A DNA stretch of 49,177 nucleotides from JBBIWA01 sp037439425 (GTDB lineage Bacteria > Acidobacteriota > Blastocatellia > RBC074), in the NCBI GenBank assembly GCA_037439425.1, contig JBBIWA010000031.1, positions 1 to 49,177 of the forward strand. The letters run 5' to 3'. Position 1 is the first letter of the stretch. Each line of letters starts with the position of its first letter. Below the pieces are notes generated by a model, which made no database searches, had not been told where the DNA came from, and saw nothing but the letters and a program-made list of their open reading frames with translations. The translations under genes were made by a program, and so were the position numbers. This document shows, in pieces, positions 1-8,609 of this stretch.

Positions 1-1851
1 GACCCGCGCCAACTGGTGCAACGGGAGTTGAATGAAGCTTTTGACGTTGCTCAGGCGCGCCGTTACTGGAATGAGATGCTAGAGCGGATGCAGCGCGAGG
101 CGATCGCGCTGGCGGCCATTGATCATCCCCACATCGTGCGCCTTCTGGAGACAGACCTGATCACTCCTGAATTGCGTTACGTGGTGATGGAATTTCTGCG
201 AGGGCGCACGCTGCGCGCAGAGCTTGAAGCGCGCGGGCGGCTGGGCGTGAGCGAAACGATGCGGATCATCGAAGCGATCAGTAGTGGGCTCAGCGTCGTG
301 CACGCTCGCGGAATCATTCATCGCGACCTCAATCCGCGTAACATTTTCCTCTGCTCGGCAGAAGAGAGCGAAGCAGAGAGAGAGCAACCAAGCGAGCAAC
401 TCTTCTCTGCCTCTCAGCCCCTTTCTCCTTCTGCCTTTTGTAAGGTCAAGATAATTGATTTCGGGATCGCCAAAATTCCGCCGCTGCCGGGAGAGGCGCC
501 TTTGACTCAGCACTCGGTGATGAGCGGGACTGTGGCTTATGCTTCGCCTGAGCAATGCCAGAACGAGGTGCTCGATCATCGTTCTGACATCTACTCGCTG
601 GGGGTGATGATCTACGAGATGGTGACGGGCGAACGCCCCTTCCGCGGGCGCACGGCGGCCGAGATCGCCTGGAAGCAGATTCAGGCCGAGCCTCTCTCTC
701 CACGCGCGCTGGTGCCTGATCTGCCAGCCGCGCTGGAAGCTGCCATCCTGCGCGCGCTGGCCAAATCACCCGCTGCGCGACAGCAAAGCGTCGAAGAATT
801 GATGGCTGACTTGCGCGCAGTGGGGCGGCGCCTCGTCGTTCCGCTCAAAGGCGGCCAGGAGGCCTTAGCTTCTGCGCCCTCGCCCATCTCCTTCTCCACA
901 GATGAGGTGGCTCTTGCCGATGCAGAATTGCCCGGTCAAAGAGAGGAGTCTGAGGAGGCATTGCGGCTCAGGCTGATCCGCAAACGGCGGCGGCGCAGTG
1001 CGCTTGTGGCAGCAGGGGTGGCGGTGGTCTTAGCCGTGAGCGGATGGCTTCTGGCCCAACATGGGCTCTCTTCCCATCGAAGGGCGAAAGCGCCATTGGC
1101 GTTTGACCCGGTCTCTTCCCCTGGCGCAAGCCCAGCAGGGCAATCGGGTGAAGGGGTGCAATTCAATCCTGCAAGAGCTGCAGATGCGTTGGAGATGGCA
1201 GCGAGGTTGTCAACTCTAGAACCTGACTTGGGCTCTTCACCGGCGCTTCCCGGCGAGAAACCTTCTTCATCCACTGCGAGCAAAGAAGCCAATAACAGCT
1301 CTCTGCTGCCCCCAGTTCTGCCTCAAGCGCGTCCGCAGTCTACGCCTGTGATCACGGCGATGACTCAGCCGCCGACCGATCAGACGGCTTCGGGGGTGGA
1401 GCCACAGCCCACTCCTCCAGCAGCAACTCGCCCGCGTGAGAGTGATCAAACTCCATCAGTGAGCAGGCAGCCAGAAACCCCTGGCCCTCAACACGAGCAA
1501 GAAGAGAGGAACGATTCACGCGACGAGGGCTGGAGTTCCACGCCGCGCCCTGAGCCGCCATCCGAGCCTGATGATCGGCCATCGGTTAGAACCGTGCTCG
1601 GGCCGAAAATAATTACGTGGAAGGGGATTGTGAGTCTTGAACGCGAAGTCGTTTTAGAACTGCCTGGCGTCCCAGGTACGGTTGAGATTCCACGCAACTA
1701 CAGCAAGCGCGTCGGCGTGATCGAACCACCTGGCCCGGACAACAATTGGCGGCGCGTCGTGCTGCGCGTCTTCGGTCGGGGTGAGGTCTTCTTCGTGATT
1801 CGCTGGTGGCCGTCTGCGCCTAACGTTGCCCGATTCACCGTGCGCAGGTAA
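1..1851 (+). CDS. Membrane-anchored Ser/Thr protein kinase (5' end outside window)
   Basis: The reading frame is open from base 1, so the N-terminal lobe with the Gly-rich loop and the catalytic Lys lies outside the window; a GTG at 16 is internal. Counted from that GTG, the kinase core shows HRDLNPRN (102-109), IIDFGIAK (146-153) and a GTVAYASPEQC activation segment. A hydrophobic stretch near residues 330-350 (about nt 1005-1065) is the membrane anchor. It is followed by a long Pro/Ser/Thr-rich linker and a compact C-terminal domain ending at 1851. This is the usual plan of PknB-like Hanks kinases with a cytoplasmic catalytic domain and an extracytoplasmic sensor. Two oddities are present. 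The HRDLK lysine is Asn. About 25 extra low-complexity residues, rich in Glu and Ser, separate the catalytic Asn from DFG. The C-terminal domain is not recognised, and the signal is unknown. Confidence 0.9.
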   Translation, partial: DPRQLVQRELNEAFDVAQARRYWNEMLERMQREAIALAAIDHPHIVRLLETDLITPELRYVVMEFLRGRTLRAELEARGRLGVSETMRIIEAISSGLSVVHARGIIHRDLNPRNIFLCSAEESEAEREQPSEQLFSASQPLSPSAFCKVKIIDFGIAKIPPLPGEAPLTQHSVMSGTVAYASPEQCQNEVLDHRSDIYSLGVMIYEMVTGERPFRGRTAAEIAWKQIQAEPLSPRALVPDLPAALEAAILRALAKSPAARQQSVEELMADLRAVGRRLVVPLKGGQEALASAPSPISFSTDEVALADAELPGQREESEEALRLRLIRKRRRRSALVAAGVAVVLAVSGWLLAQHGLSSHRRAKAPLAFDPVSSPGASPAGQSGEGVQFNPARAADALEMAARLSTLEPDLGSSPALPGEKPSSSTASKEANNSSLLPPVLPQARPQSTPVITAMTQPPTDQTASGVEPQPTPPAATRPRESDQTPSVSRQPETPGPQHEQEERNDSRDEGWSSTPRPEPPSEPDDRPSVRTVLGPKIITWKGIVSLEREVVLELPGVPGTVEIPRNYSKRVGVIEPPGPDNNWRRVVLRVFGRGEVFFVIRWWPSAPNVARFTVRR

Positions 1852-2071
1852 TGTAGCATCTCTCGCTATCAATGTGATTGCCCAGCTGACTTCCATCAAA
1901 CTCTCGCCCGGTTGAGTGACTATCTGCAGCCTGAGCAGCCCTGGCAATAGGGCCAGCGCTTGCACACCAATTGTCTCTTGCCACTAGCCGAGTGAGCCTT
2001 CCGCACCTCAGATAGCTGAGCTGACGCTATTAAATTGTTTTTTGCCGCTGACTGCGCTAGCATACTGCGCC

Positions 2072-2974
2072 ATGCTGACTACCAAGACCTGGCTTTTTAT
2101 AGCACTTGGCGGATTCACCGCCTTTTATCTGATCATGTGGCTGTCGGAGATCTTGCGCCGCCGCGAGGGCGCAGCAGCGCCTACACTGCTTCAAAGCGGG
2201 ATCGGATTTATCACGAACTTTTTCGACACGCTGGGTATTGGCTCTTTCGCTACAACCACTTCGTTCTACAGGTTTGGGAAGGTGGTTGATGATCGGGTGA
2301 TTCCCGGCACGCTCAATGTCGGCCACACGTTGCCTACGATCACACAAGCGTTCATCTACATCGCAATTATCGAGGTGGATATGAAAACACTCGTGTTGAT
2401 GATCGCAGCCTCGGTTGTCGGGGCATGGCTGGGCGCAGGCATCGTGGCTGGTTGGCCACGCCGTAAGGTGCAAGGTGGCATGGGCCTGGCGCTGCTTGCG
2501 GCCGCAACACTGATGACAATGTCAGCGCTGGGGATCGGGGCTAAGGGTGGCTTAGCGCTTGAACTGCAAGGCGTGAGGATGCTGCTCGGCTTCATCGGCA
2601 ATTTCATTCTGGGAGCGTTGATGACACTCGGCATTGGGCTCTATGCGCCGTGCTTGATTCTGGTCAGTCTGCTCGGCATGGATCCGCGAGCCGCCTTCCC
2701 AATTATGATGGGATCGTGCGCCTTTCTCATGCCGGTTAGCAGTGTGCGCTTCGCCCGCAAGGGGAGTTACAACTTGCGCGCTGCGCTTGGTCTGGGGCTG
2801 GGCGGGGTTCCGGCTGTGTTGCTTGCGGCCTTCATCGTGAAGTCGCTACCACTGACATATGTGCGCTGGCTGGTGGTGATTGTGGTCGTTTATACGGCCA
2901 TCGTTATGTTGCGTTCGGCTCTGGTAGAACGCAAAGCGCTGGAGGTACAACATCCATCACCTTCGGCGCCGTGA
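2072..2974 (+). CDS. TauE/SafE family membrane permease (sulfite exporter-like)
   Basis: This is a 300-residue, very hydrophobic protein with about eight predicted membrane segments. It has the two-halves layout of the TauE/SafE (DUF81) family, including an early GIGSFATTT-type segment and a Gly-rich LGIGLYAPC segment in the second half. The family moves sulfite, sulfoacetate or other organosulfur anions across the inner membrane, and the substrate here cannot be read from sequence. I chose the ATG at 2072. An in-frame TTG at 2042 would add ten residues before a natural membrane-protein start and has no better ribosome site. It stands alone, downstream of the kinase and convergent with the next minus-strand gene. 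Confidence 0.82.
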   Translation: MLTTKTWLFIALGGFTAFYLIMWLSEILRRREGAAAPTLLQSGIGFITNFFDTLGIGSFATTTSFYRFGKVVDDRVIPGTLNVGHTLPTITQAFIYIAIIEVDMKTLVLMIAASVVGAWLGAGIVAGWPRRKVQGGMGLALLAAATLMTMSALGIGAKGGLALELQGVRMLLGFIGNFILGALMTLGIGLYAPCLILVSLLGMDPRAAFPIMMGSCAFLMPVSSVRFARKGSYNLRAALGLGLGGVPAVLLAAFIVKSLPLTYVRWLVVIVVVYTAIVMLRSALVERKALEVQHPSPSAP

Positions 2975-3134
2975 GATAAAGCATTTGTGCTTCTTCGCGT
3001 CACTGGCGGGCGGTTATCGCGCTGAAATATGGCTGGAGTTAGATGGTGAGCAGCGCCCCCTGGATTTACGCCAACCCGATCAAGTGCGTGGCAGCTCGGT
3101 GAACGTCCGTAAATTGACCAGAAGGGGTTAGCTC

Positions 3135-4127
3135 TTATTGGCTCAGTTTTGCAATCGCCTCACGGATAGCTGCCACGTTCTTATCATCAGGCTGCAACTT
3201 GAGGTAAATCTCAAGCGCGCTGGCGGCCAGTTTGCGTTCGCCGCGCAGTTCATAAATGCGACCAAGCTGGAGATAGACAGCGGCGAGCTTCCTATCGCTG
3301 AGTTCAAATGCTTGATTGAGATCACGCTCAGCTTCACCGAGCTTCAGCTTTCGTTGTGATGGGTCGCCTTCTCTGAGCGCCAGTTCGATGAGCGTGAGGG
3401 CACGTGAAAAGCGCGCTTGGGCATTGATCGGGTCGCGCTTGATCGCTTCACGGAAAGCGTACTCGGCCACCATAAACTTTTGCTGCCGGGCCATGAGAAT
3501 GCCAAAGAGGTGATAGAGGCGCGCATCGCGATCATTGATCTGGCGCGCTCGTTCCAGCGCTTCAAGAGCGGCTTGCGTTTGATCAGTCTTGCTCAGCTCG
3601 GTGCCGAGCGCGAAGTGGGCGTTGAAATAATCGGGGAAGAGCTCAATAGCTTTCCGCAGCCAGGAGATACCTTCAACGGATTTGCCCTCTTTGATTTTGC
3701 TGATTCCCTTTTCAAAGGCTTCGCGGGCAGCTGGTGGGACGTCTTGCACAAATGTTATGCCAGGTGGAGCGGTCGCCGTTTCGCTGGCTACGGGCCTCAG
3801 TATAATCTCGACCACCACCACTTCGCGCTGCGCGGTATTACCGGGCAAGCGAAAGGAGACTCGCTCAGCAACCCGCTGATAACCGGGGTGCTGAATCACG
3901 AGCTCAAAATTTCCTGGGATGAGGCCAGTAAAATAAAAGTCCCCGTCATTGGTCGTCACCGTCTGGCCGAGGTTGCTACCGCTCTGCCACAGCTCGACGA
4001 TCACATTGGTTAACGTTGCTCCTGAGGGAGCGCGCACCTTACCCTGAATCGTCCCTTGCTGCGCTGCTACGGTGCTAGACAGGGCTAGTATCCAGCAAAT
4101 TGTAGGTAAACACTTCACCAACTTCAT
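3135..4127 (-). CDS. Exported carboxypeptidase-regulatory-like/TPR protein
   Basis: This is a 330-residue protein. Residues 1-22 form a signal peptide ending at AA|QQ. Residues 24-110 form a carboxypeptidase-regulatory-like beta-sandwich (TIQGKVRAPSGATLTNV, a DGDFYFTGLIPGNFEL turn). Residues 135-330 form a run of tetratricopeptide repeats, for example GISWLRKAIELFPDYFNAHF and FREAIKRDPINAQARF. The likely role is a periplasmic or cell-surface scaffold; the partner is not known. It lies downstream of and in the same direction as the Oar-like receptor at 4399-7725, but a short transposable element sits between them. It appears to have its own promoter immediately before the ATG with no ribosome site, so the message may be leaderless. 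Confidence 0.85.
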   Translation of the reverse strand: MKLVKCLPTICWILALSSTVAAQQGTIQGKVRAPSGATLTNVIVELWQSGSNLGQTVTTNDGDFYFTGLIPGNFELVIQHPGYQRVAERVSFRLPGNTAQREVVVVEIILRPVASETATAPPGITFVQDVPPAAREAFEKGISKIKEGKSVEGISWLRKAIELFPDYFNAHFALGTELSKTDQTQAALEALERARQINDRDARLYHLFGILMARQQKFMVAEYAFREAIKRDPINAQARFSRALTLIELALREGDPSQRKLKLGEAERDLNQAFELSDRKLAAVYLQLGRIYELRGERKLAASALEIYLKLQPDDKNVAAIREAIAKLSQ

Positions 4128-4135
4128 CGGAACGG

Positions 4136-4165
4136 ATTATAAACCGTCTCCCGCGCCAGTCCCAA
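4136..4165 (-). promoter_or_regulatory. Candidate promoter giving a leaderless transcript for the TPR gene
   Basis: On the minus strand, TTGGGA (4165-4160) and a perfect TATAAT (4141-4136) are separated by 18 bp. The -10 box ends 8 nt before the ATG at 4127, so transcription would begin at or next to the start codon. No Shine-Dalgarno sequence is visible upstream of this ATG, which fits leaderless translation. Confidence 0.5.
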
Positions 4166-4236
4166 GGCTTCCCGCCACAAAGGGGCAAGAGCGATTTCTT
4201 CTTCGCGCCCCTTCGTGGCGGGTATCCCGGCGACAG

Positions 4237-4371
4237 GGGTGGAATAAAAGTGGGACTGAAAGAGCGGTTCGTCCTAGGAGCGCACGCTTGAGAGCGTGCT
4301 GTTTTCGCATCCACGCCAGACACGCTCGCAAGCGTGCGCTCCCAGGCGAAGTTCAACTTTTAATTACACCC
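4237..4371. mobile_element. MITE-like element 1 with 9-bp target duplication
   Basis: This 135-bp non-coding element begins GGGTGGAATAAAAGT and ends ACTTTTAATTACACCC, which are near-perfect terminal inverted repeats. It is flanked by identical 9-bp direct repeats CGGCGACAG at 4228-4236 and 4372-4380. Inside is a long hairpin whose arms share GAGCGCACGCT (arms about 4278-4298 and 4320-4340, one mismatch in 21). It lies between the receptor gene at 4399 and the TPR gene at 4127. No transposase is encoded, so it would need one in trans. A 9-bp duplication is compatible with several DDE insertion-sequence families, and I cannot name which. Confidence 0.8.
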
Positions 4372-4398
4372 CGGCGACAGCAACAAGCTCACTCTGAG

Positions 4399-7300
4399 CT
4401 AAAACGAAATGCGCGCAGCTAACTGGAAAGCGCGGGGTCCGCCAGAGCCGAAGACCTGATTGATCCGTGTAGTGGGTTGACCAAAGGTCGCCGGTTGAGT
4501 GCCCGAAGCCACCAGCGCATTGAGCGTCCCGCTGTAGCCCGCCAGGTTAGCGATGTTGAAGATGTTGAAGGATTCACCGATCAGCGAGAGCCTGACCCGC
4601 TCGCCTATCCTGATGATCCGTGTCAACCGAATATCGGTAGTGAAGAGGGTATCGCCGTTAGAAAAGTTGTCAGGCAACTTGATAATAGGGATCACCTGAT
4701 TTTGCGGTGTTCGCTTCCGGTTAGTAGCGTTGATGTCCGGGGTGGGGAAGGTTGCGTTGTACTGCTCAACCGCCCGCCGGATGTCACTGACGCCATAGCC
4801 GCGCCCAAACCCATTCCACGGTATGCCCGGTAGCCTGAAAAAGGAGATGCCATCCCCGTCCATATCAACCGCAATGAACGGATTCATCGGCGGCGCGCTT
4901 ACGAACTGATTGATTGTCGAAAGCTGCCAGCCGCTGGCGATCCCACGCAGCAAGCGTTGCTCGCCCTTATATTCGGGCAGCTCCCAGATGCCGCTGAAGG
5001 TCAGCCGATGTGGACGGTCGGCCGCATTGATCCCGTAGCTCTCCTGGAGATTGTCATTGTTGACGACCCCGTTCCAGGAGGTGTAGCGGGAGAAGGCATA
5101 GGAAGCAGTGAACTGGTAGCGATTGGCAAAGCGTTTGTCCACCTTCACGTGCAAGCCCAGGTAGCGGCTGTTGGAGCCGGATTGATAGACGGCGATCTGC
5201 CCCAGCGAGCATTGGGCTTTGGGATCGTTCCTTTGCGCCGCTGTGCATACGGGAATAACGGGGTTGCGACGGTTGGTGACTACTCCCGTTGTGGGATTGA
5301 CTGAAACCACCTCGACCCGATTGAAGCGATTGTAGTCCACCTCGAAGATCCCGTGTGGCCCACCAAAGGCGACGCCGCGCCGCATAATGAAATCCGCCTG
5401 TACTACCAGATTCCGGGCGAGCTCTCTTTGTACTCCGGCCGTGACCTGAATGGTGTAGGGCGTGCGCGTGCCGTGGTCGAAAATCGCGTTGCCGCCCACG
5501 GCTGCCGCCTTGTAGACCTCGATGTTCCTGATCGAAAGGTCTTTACCATTGCCCAGTTTCGCAGACTCTGAGGCGCGGATGGCGGCAAACATGCTGAGCA
5601 CTTGCTCGCCGCTCAAGGCGCCGGGCGCAAGTTGCTGCAGCGTAGCAGGCTGTCCTGCCGGGCAGGTAGGATTACACAGCGGATTGGGAATGGACGAACC
5701 AGGAATCAGCACCCGCCCATTCCCGGCCGGTCCGATCAGCCGCCGCTCAGAGATCCGCGTCCACCCCAGATCCGAGTCGTAATAGATCCCAGAGCCGCCA
5801 CGGATCACAGTTTTGCCCTGTTTGTCCAATGTCCAGGCAAAGCCGATGGCTGGAGCAAAGAGCGTATATTCGTGAGGCGGCGGATTGAGATTGGCATTAG
5901 CTCCGCCCAGGATTGGACGCAAGTATTCCGGCTTGGTCAGATCATAGTTCCGGATGTTGTCTTCAAAGTGCCAGCCCAGGCCATAGTTGAAAGTGAAGCC
6001 TTGGCGCACCTGCCAGGCATCCTGGAAAAAGAGGCGATAGCGATCATTACGGCGCGCTATCTCTCGGTTGTAGGGCGCAGGGGAGCTCGGATCCCCGATG
6101 CCAATCGAGATAGTGCTGACCGGGAGCTTCAAGACCTCCTGCAAAGTCGGAGCCACACCGGTGGGCGTGCGTAAAGAGGCGGGCAGAGCGTTGTAGAGCG
6201 TGGGACTCTGTACGCGCACCGTCTCCGGGCTGAAGAGATTGATCTGTCCCGGATTGTGGCGATCCCAGGCTCCGAAGCGGACGTAGTGCTCCCACTCACC
6301 GCCAAAGCGGATGCGATGAGTTCCCTTCTGCCAACTGACATTATTGGTGAGCTGGTAGGTGCGATTAGCGCGATCCTGCGGCACGTTATTACTGTTGCCA
6401 ACGACGAAGCCGGTTCCGGCTACAGAGATCTGCGGCCCGCCCAGACCGATGCACAGCGCCGGGCTGATGCAATCGGAAAGTCTCGGCGGAGCCAGATTGC
6501 CAGCAAGTAATCCATAGTTGAAGCGGAAATCGTTGACCAGGCGCGGCGTGAGCACACTGGTCACACCCAGCACTGCATTGTAGGCATTGTTTTGGCTCCG
6601 GACCCAGTTCGACTCCATATTGCCGTTGGGCTGCAAACTATTGTTATTCTCCTGGCTGTAGCGCAGGAAAGCATTGTGTTTGTCACTGACCTTGTAATCC
6701 AGGCGCAGATTGAAAAGCTTCGCCCGCAGGGGAGCCTGCCCGACGTGATTGAAGGGGAAGAAAACTGGGTGGGTGTGGCCGATTTCAAAGACGCTCATCT
6801 GGTTATTATTCTCGAAATTCGTAAACCAGAAGAGTTTGTCTTTCTTCAGCGGCCCGCCCAGCGAGAAGCCAGCCTGCCGCCGGGCGAAGAAGGGATCAGG
6901 ATTGCTGGCCTGTCGCTGAAGGTGCGGATAGGCAGCCATATTATGGTCGCGGAAATAGAAGAATCCGCTCCCGCGAAGGCTGTTGGTCCCAGTCCGCGAG
7001 ACGATGTTGACCGATCCGATCGCCGTGACGCTGGTCGAAAGATCGAAGTTGAAGGTGGTGATCTGAAACTCCTGCACCGTCTCTTGAGAGAAGTTCTGAG
7101 CGCTGCCGCCAGTGACGCGGTCATTGACTGTGGCTCCGTCAACGGAGATCCGGGTCAGAGCACCGCTGACACCCGCGATTGAAACACTGGTGAAATTATT
7201 GATACTGGCACCCGGAGTTGAGGTGATGGTGACCGTAACTCCCGGCTCCAGTTGGGCCAGCTCCAGAAAGTTGCGCCCATTAAGCGGCAGCGCTTCGATG

Positions 7301-7725
7301 CGCTCGCGCGTAATTACGCCGTCAACCTTGTAGTCGGTGGTGTTGATCTGAGCGGCTTCTGAGGTCACGACGACCGTTTCGCTGGTGCTGCCCACGCTCA
7401 GTTGAAAGTTGGCCGTGTGAGAGTTGCCTGTCAGCACCATCACGCGCATGACCTGCCTTTGAAACCCGCGCGCCTCGGCGCTGACCTCATACTCGCCTGG
7501 CTGAAGGTTGTCGGCATTATAAATGCCTTCCTCGCTGGAGACCAATCTCCTTTCCAGATTAGTCTCCAGATGCTTGATCAGGATGGTCGCTTGCGGCAAC
7601 ACGGCGCCTGTTTGATCGGTCACCGTTCCGCGAATGCTGCCGGTTGAGGCTTGCGCCAAAGCCAGAGCTACGCAGCAGAATGTCAACCATAGACTAGACA
7701 GGACGTGTAAACTTCGCATCAGCAT
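4399..7725 (-). CDS. Oar-like TonB-dependent receptor (copy 1)
   Basis: The product is 1108 residues. It starts with a signal peptide (about 1-24, cut near ALA|Q), then a carboxypeptidase-regulatory-like domain (about 28-110, SIRGTVTDQTGAVLPQA). A plug domain follows from about residue 125 (VDGVITRERIEALPLNGRNF), and then a long 22-strand-type beta barrel. It ends in ARISF with the terminal Phe typical of outer-membrane barrels. It is expected in the outer membrane, taking up large substrates with TonB energy; the ligand is unknown. The ATG at 7725 has GGAGG at a good distance. It is paralogous to the receptor at 9826-13161 with the same signature segments, and both have the same promoter layout. 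Confidence 0.92.
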   Translation of the reverse strand: MLMRSLHVLSSLWLTFCCVALALAQASTGSIRGTVTDQTGAVLPQATILIKHLETNLERRLVSSEEGIYNADNLQPGEYEVSAEARGFQRQVMRVMVLTGNSHTANFQLSVGSTSETVVVTSEAAQINTTDYKVDGVITRERIEALPLNGRNFLELAQLEPGVTVTITSTPGASINNFTSVSIAGVSGALTRISVDGATVNDRVTGGSAQNFSQETVQEFQITTFNFDLSTSVTAIGSVNIVSRTGTNSLRGSGFFYFRDHNMAAYPHLQRQASNPDPFFARRQAGFSLGGPLKKDKLFWFTNFENNNQMSVFEIGHTHPVFFPFNHVGQAPLRAKLFNLRLDYKVSDKHNAFLRYSQENNNSLQPNGNMESNWVRSQNNAYNAVLGVTSVLTPRLVNDFRFNYGLLAGNLAPPRLSDCISPALCIGLGGPQISVAGTGFVVGNSNNVPQDRANRTYQLTNNVSWQKGTHRIRFGGEWEHYVRFGAWDRHNPGQINLFSPETVRVQSPTLYNALPASLRTPTGVAPTLQEVLKLPVSTISIGIGDPSSPAPYNREIARRNDRYRLFFQDAWQVRQGFTFNYGLGWHFEDNIRNYDLTKPEYLRPILGGANANLNPPPHEYTLFAPAIGFAWTLDKQGKTVIRGGSGIYYDSDLGWTRISERRLIGPAGNGRVLIPGSSIPNPLCNPTCPAGQPATLQQLAPGALSGEQVLSMFAAIRASESAKLGNGKDLSIRNIEVYKAAAVGGNAIFDHGTRTPYTIQVTAGVQRELARNLVVQADFIMRRGVAFGGPHGIFEVDYNRFNRVEVVSVNPTTGVVTNRRNPVIPVCTAAQRNDPKAQCSLGQIAVYQSGSNSRYLGLHVKVDKRFANRYQFTASYAFSRYTSWNGVVNNDNLQESYGINAADRPHRLTFSGIWELPEYKGEQRLLRGIASGWQLSTINQFVSAPPMNPFIAVDMDGDGISFFRLPGIPWNGFGRGYGVSDIRRAVEQYNATFPTPDINATNRKRTPQNQVIPIIKLPDNFSNGDTLFTTDIRLTRIIRIGERVRLSLIGESFNIFNIANLAGYSGTLNALVASGTQPATFGQPTTRINQVFGSGGPRAFQLAARISF

Positions 7726-8040
7726 GGCCTTCCTCCATATTGCTGGTTTTGGTGGATTGTTGGCTTATCCGAGAGCACTGCCCGCCGCGCAAGAGACCAA
7801 AGAGTAGACTGAGCCGTTGGTTACTCTTCATCCCGCTGGATCGCGGTGGATTTGCCCTCTGAGGTCAAGTTTGCTCAACTTGCAGGATCAGCCGAGACTG
7901 AGACACCTTAGCCTCGGACTCCATTCATCCAGCTAGCCCTGAGAAGGCTACCTTTTTATCGCTTTGTTTATCTGTAAACTCGTGATGCGATAATCAGGAT
8001 CTATAATGCCGATAACTCGTCCTGACCGAACGGTCGGGTG
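7726..8040 (-). promoter_or_regulatory. Long 5' leader of receptor copy 1
   Basis: About 310 nt separate the predicted transcription start from the ATG at 7725, with no gene in between. The motif AGGGCTAGCTGGATG (7940-7926) recurs almost exactly in the leader of receptor copy 2. The leader could carry RNA-level control, but no known riboswitch is recognised. Confidence 0.4.
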
Positions 8041-8073
8041 GGCATATTATACTCCAGAAACGCAGCCAGGCAA
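8024..8073 (-). promoter_or_regulatory. Promoter and operator-like palindrome of receptor copy 1
   Basis: On the minus strand TTGCCT (8073-8068), a 16-bp spacer and TATAAT (8051-8046) form a good sigma-70-type promoter. Ten bp past the -10 lies GACCGTTCGGTC (8035-8024), two perfect 5-bp arms around 2 bp, placed where a bound repressor of the TetR kind would block the start. Receptor copy 2 has the same arrangement. No regulator gene is in the window. Confidence 0.65.
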
Positions 8074-8247
8074 GCTATTTTGGTGGGGTTTGAAAACAAA
8101 ATTGGCGCCGAGGCCACTAACAATCAGAGCCAGGGAGAGGTCTAATTTCTCTCCCTGGCCCATTAAGCTTGCAGTGCGCAAGCGGGTGTGACTCTGCAGA
8201 TACCAACCCTACTGACTAGAAGGTGAGACGGTTAGCCGCTATCTGGC

Positions 8248-8459
8248 TCATCTTTCATTATTCAGATTGAGGCGCCTCTTCTTCTGCAACTCGGCCAGAA
8301 TGGCCCACGTCCGCGCTTGATTGCTTTCGATCTCCAGCTTGTCTTTGTCCATCTGCGCGCGATACTTCTGCAGGGCGGCCAGGGCTTCTTCAAGCAGCTC
8401 ACTCAATTATTTGGCCTCATCGCTTGGCATCTCCCAAGAGATTGTCTTCAATGCACTTC
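8248..8459 (-). pseudogene. Decayed small helical protein gene, copy A
   Basis: The minus-strand frame reads WEMPSDEAK, then a TAA stop (8409-8407). It then continues as LSELLEEALAALQKYRAQ and on to QKKRRLNLNNER, ending at TGA 8250-8248. The part after the stop could be translated from a TTG at 8406 as about 53 residues, probably an all-helical protein. A related segment (SSDEAAQLSALPEE) is encoded at 9448-9639, and both follow copies of the same upstream repeat. I do not recognise the family. It is called a pseudogene because of the stop inside the conserved segment. Confidence 0.45.
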
Positions 8460-8576
8460 CAGGCTGATTCCAACACAACAATGCGCTGTTGCAGGAACAG
8501 CATCCAGATGCTGTTCCTGCAACAGCGCAAGAAGTGCCGTGGTTGAATTTCAATTCTCACTGAAACTACGGCCACC
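8459..8576 (-). repeat. Hairpin-containing duplicated repeat, copy A
   Basis: This segment of about 117 bp is roughly 87 percent identical by eye to 9664-9780. It contains a perfect 21-bp inverted repeat (8483-8503 and 8508-8528) with a 4-nt loop. It lies just upstream, on the minus strand, of decayed small gene copy A and downstream of the toxin gene. Confidence 0.75.
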
Positions 8577-8609
8577 TGCCTCATCACGCCTCACCTGAAT
8601 GGGCGCAGG

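Noticed and set aside
2042..2071. Upstream TTG start for the TauE/SafE gene
   Set aside because: It adds ten residues before a natural membrane-protein start and has no better ribosome site.
8101..8247. Gene between the receptor promoter and the small gene remnant
   Set aside because: Only a short frame from 8006 with no domain, overlapping the receptor promoter.
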